Assembly: GCF_013131805.1 (NCBI RefSeq)
Contig: NZ_JABJRC010000003.1
Coordinates: 372,001 to 436,000, forward strand
Length of the DNA: 64,000 nucleotides
DNA from: Kribbella sandramycini
GTDB lineage: Bacteria; Actinomycetota; Actinomycetes; Propionibacteriales; Kribbellaceae
Reading direction: 5' to 3'
Shown: positions 60,817 to 64,000 of the stretch, one piece after another
Layout: each line of letters begins with the position of its first letter
Numbering within the stretch: position 1 is the first letter of the stretch
The notes under the pieces: model-generated
What the model was told of the DNA's origin: nothing
Database searches by the model: none
The model's input: the letters and a program-made list of their open reading frames with translations, nothing else
Position numbers and translations under genes: made by a program

Positions 60817-61248
60817 TCAGTAGCCGTAGTCGTTCGGCGGCTCGGTCTGCGGCCGCAGTACGGCGTTCGGCGCGACCGGCGGCGTCCCCAGCCGGTCCTC
60901 CCGGCTGCGGCGGCGGATCGAGTTGAAGACCCAAACGTTGCTGAGGTGCACGACGCCCAGCACGAGCATCACGATCCCCAGCTTCACGCTCAGCGCCTCG
61001 AAGACGGCATTCGCGCTCATCACCGGCTGCTCGATCCGCAGGAACAGCATGACGAAGCCGAGGTTGAGCAGGTAGAAGCCGACCACCAGCAGCCGGTTCA
61101 CCGCGTCGGCGAAGTCCTCGTTCCCGTGGAAGACATCGACCAGGAAGATCCGCCCGTTCCGACTGAGCGTCCGCGCGACCCAGATCGTCAGCGGGATCGC
61201 GATCACCAGGTAGCACAGGTATGTCGTCACCGTCAGTAAGACCATCAT
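60817..61248 (-). CDS. Small integral membrane protein paired with DUF393
   Basis: 143 residues, three predicted membrane helices and a basic C-terminus ending PPNDYGY. Not recognised beyond its membrane nature. It is the first gene of the operon with the DUF393 protein and the TetR regulator, and has operator palindromes upstream. The start could be ATG 61248 or 61245. Confidence 0.7.
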   Translation of the reverse strand: MMVLLTVTTYLCYLVIAIPLTIWVARTLSRNGRIFLVDVFHGNEDFADAVNRLLVVGFYLLNLGFVMLFLRIEQPVMSANAVFEALSVKLGIVMLVLGVVHLSNVWVFNSIRRRSREDRLGTPPVAPNAVLRPQTEPPNDYGY

Positions 61249-61263
61249 TCCGTCCTCACATAG

Positions 61264-61277
61264 TTGAACACGTTCAA
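61264..61277. promoter_or_regulatory. TetR-type operator 1
   Basis: TTGAAC-AC-GTTCAA, 6-bp perfect arms, 16 bases upstream of the membrane-protein gene. It fits the T-N2-AAC-N2-GTT-N2-A pattern known for KstR-type sites. Confidence 0.65.
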
Positions 61278-61295
61278 TTCAGTGTCGAACGGATT

Positions 61296-61309
61296 TTGAA
61301 CATGTTCAA
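61296..61309. promoter_or_regulatory. TetR-type operator 2
   Basis: TTGAACATGTTCAA, a perfect 14-bp palindrome. Its centre is 32 bp from that of operator 1, three helical turns, so both lie on one DNA face. It sits between divergent genes and may control both. Confidence 0.7.
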
Positions 61310-61350
61310 GTGAGTGTCCGCGTGACCTGGATCTCGTCGGCGGGTGCAGG

Positions 61351-61716
61351 ATGCCGGGTATGCGGGAGAAGGATCTGGATCGGTGGGTGACGAAGTACCG
61401 GACGGCGTGGGAGTCGAACGACCCGGCCGATATCGGCGCGCTGTGGACCGAGGACGCCGCCTGGTACCGGCGTCCGGACGAGGACCCGGTGCTCGGGCGG
61501 GCGGCGATCGTGGAGGCCTGGCTGGAGGTGGCCGACGCGCCGGGGGAGACGACGTTCGAGTACCAGGTGCTCGGGTTCGGCGACGGCGTCGGGTTCGTGC
61601 GCGGGTGGACGACGTACCAGACCGAGCCGCCCGGTGAGTTCAGCAATCTGTGGGTGATCCGGCTGGACAAGGACCGGGCGCACGAGTTCGTCGAATGGTG
61701 GATGGAGAAGCCGTGA
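61351..61716 (+). CDS. SnoaL/NTF2-like fold protein
   Basis: 121 residues. YRTAWESNDPADIGALWTEDAAWY and VLGRAAIVEAWLEVAD have the alpha-beta NTF2-like pattern of SnoaL-type proteins, either small enzymes or ligand binders. ATG 61351 is used; ATG 61360 is also possible. It reads divergently from the TetR operon. Confidence 0.78.
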   Translation: MPGMREKDLDRWVTKYRTAWESNDPADIGALWTEDAAWYRRPDEDPVLGRAAIVEAWLEVADAPGETTFEYQVLGFGDGVGFVRGWTTYQTEPPGEFSNLWVIRLDKDRAHEFVEWWMEKP

Positions 61717-61810
61717 GTGGGTTATCGTCGGCCTAGGCGCTCAGGGCGCCACCGGTCCGCGGGAAGGGCTCAGCCCACCTGATGCAGTGAGTTGGTGCAG
61801 TGCTTCACAC

Positions 61811-61860
61811 ACCTCCTTTCTCGCCTGACGACGCGGACAGCAGGCTCGCAGAGAGGAGGT
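61811..61860 (+). promoter_or_regulatory. Hairpin sequestering the ankyrin gene ribosome binding site
   Basis: ACCTCCTTTCT (61811-61821) pairs over 11 positions (one G-T) with AGAGAGGAGGT (61850-61860), which holds the Shine-Dalgarno sequence 6 bases before ATG 61867. An inner GCCTG/CAGGC stem (61823-61827, 61841-61845) extends it. Confidence 0.55.
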
Positions 61861-61866
61861 CGGCCG

Positions 61867-63297
61867 ATGCCGACCCGCAATCTTCCGAACGACCCGCATC
61901 TGGACCATCTGCGCAAGCAGGCCAAGCGCCTACTGGCCGAGGTCCGCGCCGGCGATCGCGCCGCGACTGCGCTGGCCGACGAGTTCCATCCGGTCACAAC
62001 CTTGGCTGATGCGCAGCTGGCAATCGCGCGCAGTTACGGCTTTCCGAGCTGGCCGCGGATCGTCCGCCATCTCGAGCTGGTCGGCCGCTACAGCCGGTCA
62101 CCGCATCGGCAGTCCGTCGGCGGTCCGCTGGAGACGCCCGAGCAGCGCGCCGACGAGTTCCTCCGGCTCGCGACCCTGCACTACGGGCAGGACGATCCGG
62201 CCCGTCAGCAGGCCGCCCGGCAGCTCCTCGATGAAGTTGCTGCGAGCAACATTTATACGATGGTGGTGGCAGGTGATCTCGACGGCGTCCGGCAGAATCT
62301 CGACCAGGTCAGGGAAGAAGGCGGTCCTTACCAGTGGGAGCCGTTGCTCTACCTCACCTACAACCGGCTCGACGCGCCGAACCAGGTCGAGATCGCGCGG
62401 TTGCTGCTGGCCAACGGCGCGGATCCCAACGCCGGATATCTGTGGCAGGGCCTGCCATCGCCGTTCACCGCGCTCACCGGCGTCTTCGGCCGTGGCGAAG
62501 GTGATCAGCCGACCCATCCGAACCGGGTCGAGCTGGCCCGGTTGTTACTCGACGCCGGCGCGGATCCGAACGACAGCCAGACCATGTACAACTGCGGGCC
62601 GGGGTCGCCCCCGCCGTACGACGAGGTCCACCTGGAACTCCTGCTCGAGTACGGGCTCGGGCGTGGGGACGGCGGTCCGTGGCACGACCGGATGACCGCG
62701 GCGCACCCGACTCCCCAGCAGTTGCTGGAGGACGAGCTGGTGTTCGCGTCGTCCGCAGGGCTCGTCCGGCGAGTCGAGCTCGTGCTTGCCCAGGGCATCG
62801 ATCCGGAAGGGCGGGGGACCGAGCACCCGACCTTCTGCGGGCATCGCGCGTACGAACTCGCAGCTGTGCAAGGGCATACGGAGATCGCGGCCTTGCTTCG
62901 AGAACGGGGCGCTGCGCCGCTGGACGACGTCCACGAGGTTTATGCGGCGGCGTTCCGCGGCGAGACTCCGGCAGCCAGCGCCGAATTGGCCGCGCGGGCT
63001 GTCGCGCGGAACCCGTACCTGATGCACCGCGCCGCGGAGATCGGCCGGACGGCGGCGCTCGAACCCTTGTCCCGTTTGGGTTTCGAGGTGAACCATCATG
63101 CGAACGAGGCGCCGATCCACCGCGCCGCACTCAACGGCCACCTCGACACCGTCCGGAAGCTGATCGAGCTCGGCGCCGACCCTGAGCTGAGGGATCCGAT
63201 GTACGGCGGGAACGCGCTCAGCTGGGCCGAGCACAACCACCAGGACGCGGTGGCCGACTACCTCAGGGGCTTACCGCAAGGAACAGGAAGGCGCTGA
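61867..63297 (+). CDS. Ankyrin-repeat protein
   Basis: 476 residues. Ankyrin units are recognisable as L-L-x-NGADPNAGY, LLLDAGADPNDS, ELAAVQGHTEIAALLRERGA and AALNGHLDTVRKLIELGADPEL. The N-terminal 60 residues (LPNDPHLDHLRKQAKRLLAEVRAGD, with FPSWPRIVRHLE) are a conserved domain found ahead of ankyrins in actinobacteria. Cytoplasmic, protein-binding, function unknown. The ribosome binding site lies in a hairpin. Its 3' end overlaps the antiporter gene by 35 bases. Confidence 0.85.
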   Translation: MPTRNLPNDPHLDHLRKQAKRLLAEVRAGDRAATALADEFHPVTTLADAQLAIARSYGFPSWPRIVRHLELVGRYSRSPHRQSVGGPLETPEQRADEFLRLATLHYGQDDPARQQAARQLLDEVAASNIYTMVVAGDLDGVRQNLDQVREEGGPYQWEPLLYLTYNRLDAPNQVEIARLLLANGADPNAGYLWQGLPSPFTALTGVFGRGEGDQPTHPNRVELARLLLDAGADPNDSQTMYNCGPGSPPPYDEVHLELLLEYGLGRGDGGPWHDRMTAAHPTPQQLLEDELVFASSAGLVRRVELVLAQGIDPEGRGTEHPTFCGHRAYELAAVQGHTEIAALLRERGAAPLDDVHEVYAAAFRGETPAASAELAARAVARNPYLMHRAAEIGRTAALEPLSRLGFEVNHHANEAPIHRAALNGHLDTVRKLIELGADPELRDPMYGGNALSWAEHNHQDAVADYLRGLPQGTGRR

Positions 63298-64000
63298 ACA
63301 CCATCAGGTGCACCGCGCCCTGCAAGAGCGTCGCCTTGCCGGTCGCGAGCGTCATCATGCTGGTCACGACGGTCAGCGCGAACAGCACCATCTCCTTGCC
63401 GTCCAGGCCGAGGACGAGCGGCCCGGTCAGCCAGATCGAGGCCACCGCGATCGCCGGGATGGTCAGGCCGATGCTGGCCAGCGCGGACCCGAGCGCCAGG
63501 TTGACGCTGGTCTGGAGGCGGTTGCGCAGTGCCGCGCGCACTGCCGCAACCGTCTCCGGAAGCAGCACGAGCAGGGCGATCACGACGCCGACGACGGCCA
63601 GCGGCGCGCCGGCCGACTCGACCGCGGCCTCCAGCTTGGGCGAGACCACCTTGGCCAGGCCGACCACGGCAACCAGACAGACGAACAGCAACCCGAGGCT
63701 GCTCAGCGCGACCCGGCCGCTCGGCGCGGCCGCATGCTGCTCCTCTTCCTCCTCGGGTGTCGCCGCCGGCTTCACCGGGAGGAAGTAGTCCCGGTGCCGC
63801 ACGGTCTGGACGAACACGAACACGCCGTACATCACCAGCGACACGACGCCCGCGAACGCGAGCTGAACCGGGCTGAATCGCGGCCCGGACTCGCTGGTGG
63901 TGAACGTCGGCAGCACCAGACTGAGCGTCACCAGCGCCGTCATCACCGCGAGCGCGCCACTCGACGCCTGCACGCGGAACTCCTGCACGTGGTGCCGGAT
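63263..64000 (-). CDS. Ca2+/H+ antiporter (ChaA/CaxA type), partial
   Basis: The C-terminal 245 or so residues are in the window; the frame stays open through the right edge, so the N-terminus is missing. Membrane helices flank an acidic EEEEE loop (about mid-protein), and LLPETVAAVRAALRNRLQTSVNLALGSALASIGLTIP is the second cation-exchange repeat of ChaA-type antiporters. It exports Ca2+ (or Na+/K+) in exchange for protons. Confidence 0.87.
   Translation of the reverse strand: MRHHVQEFRVQASSGALAVMTALVTLSLVLPTFTTSESGPRFSPVQLAFAGVVSLVMYGVFVFVQTVRHRDYFLPVKPAATPEEEEEQHAAAPSGRVALSSLGLLFVCLVAVVGLAKVVSPKLEAAVESAGAPLAVVGVVIALLVLLPETVAAVRAALRNRLQTSVNLALGSALASIGLTIPAIAVASIWLTGPLVLGLDGKEMVLFALTVVTSMMTLATGKATLLQGAVHLMVFSAFLFLAVSP

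Noticed and set aside
61717-61800. Possible known riboswitch upstream of the ankyrin gene
   Set aside because: I compared by eye with cobalamin, SAM, TPP, ZTP, c-di-GMP, ydaO and SAH consensus features and found none; only the Shine-Dalgarno hairpin is supported.
1-64000. tRNA, rRNA, CRISPR or insertion sequences
   Set aside because: None of the expected arm sequences, repeat-spacer patterns, transposase genes or terminal inverted repeats were seen by eye on either strand.

Overview
The window is chromosomal DNA from a high-GC actinobacterium. Mycobacterium-like MprAB/HtrA genes, a DinB2-type polymerase, mycothiol-era DUF664 proteins, many 4-base ATGA/GTGA gene overlaps and probable leaderless genes all fit this. 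The mix of sugar ABC transporters, FCD-type GntR regulators and secreted glycan-active proteins suggests a soil Kribbella-like organism; that placement is inference. I see no insertion sequence, prophage, tRNA, rRNA or CRISPR array.

Layout: 1-6.8 kb holds an alpha-keto acid dehydrogenase E1 pair (beta subunit cut by the left edge), a DMT transporter, a secreted two-repeat chaplin-like protein, a hisC-type aminotransferase coupled to an SDR, and a dimethylargininase behind a GntR-type palindrome. 6.8-9.8 kb has a three-domain cell-wall hydrolase with a PEGA-like membrane partner and a GntR regulator. 9.8-18.6 kb is one minus-strand sugar-acid/oligosaccharide locus: secreted propeller protein, GntR, ABC binding protein and two permeases, SDR, glucarate dehydratase-like enolase, six-hairpin glycosidase-like protein. 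18.8-25 kb contains a holin-family protein coupled to a low-molecular-weight tyrosine phosphatase (probable CTG start), PPi-dependent phosphofructokinase and the MprA-MprB-HtrA envelope-stress genes, with phased 11-bp repeats before mprA and htrA.

25-34 kb carries small stress/housekeeping genes, a penicillin-binding lipoprotein, a DUF990-type ABC-2 exporter, a DinB2-type polymerase lacking the aromatic steric gate, and a lipoprotein esterase. 34-38.3 kb is a signalling island: two GAF-ANTAR proteins, then a coupled operon of STAS anti-anti-sigma factor, GAF-SpoIIE phosphatase and a B12-binding protein with the CarH photoreceptor motif. 38.2-46.6 kb is a sugar ABC transporter operon with lactonase, acid-sugar dehydratase, GntR regulator and FAH hydrolase, resembling non-phosphorylative L-fucose/L-rhamnose catabolism.

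46.7-64 kb is mixed: methyltransferase/VOC pair, DUF1023 hydrolase, a cobalamin-riboswitch operon (CbtB, CbtA, degenerate histidine phosphatase), an MFS/MocR divergent pair, tandem Tat-secreted paralogues, a second MFS exporter with a strong palindrome, phosphotriesterase-like protein, DEAD-box helicase, a TetR operon with two operator palindromes, an ankyrin protein whose Shine-Dalgarno sequence is in a hairpin, and the C-terminal part of a Ca2+/H+ antiporter cut by the right edge. The most interesting unit is the STAS-SpoIIE-B12 operon, which reads as a light- or cobalamin-responsive partner-switching module.
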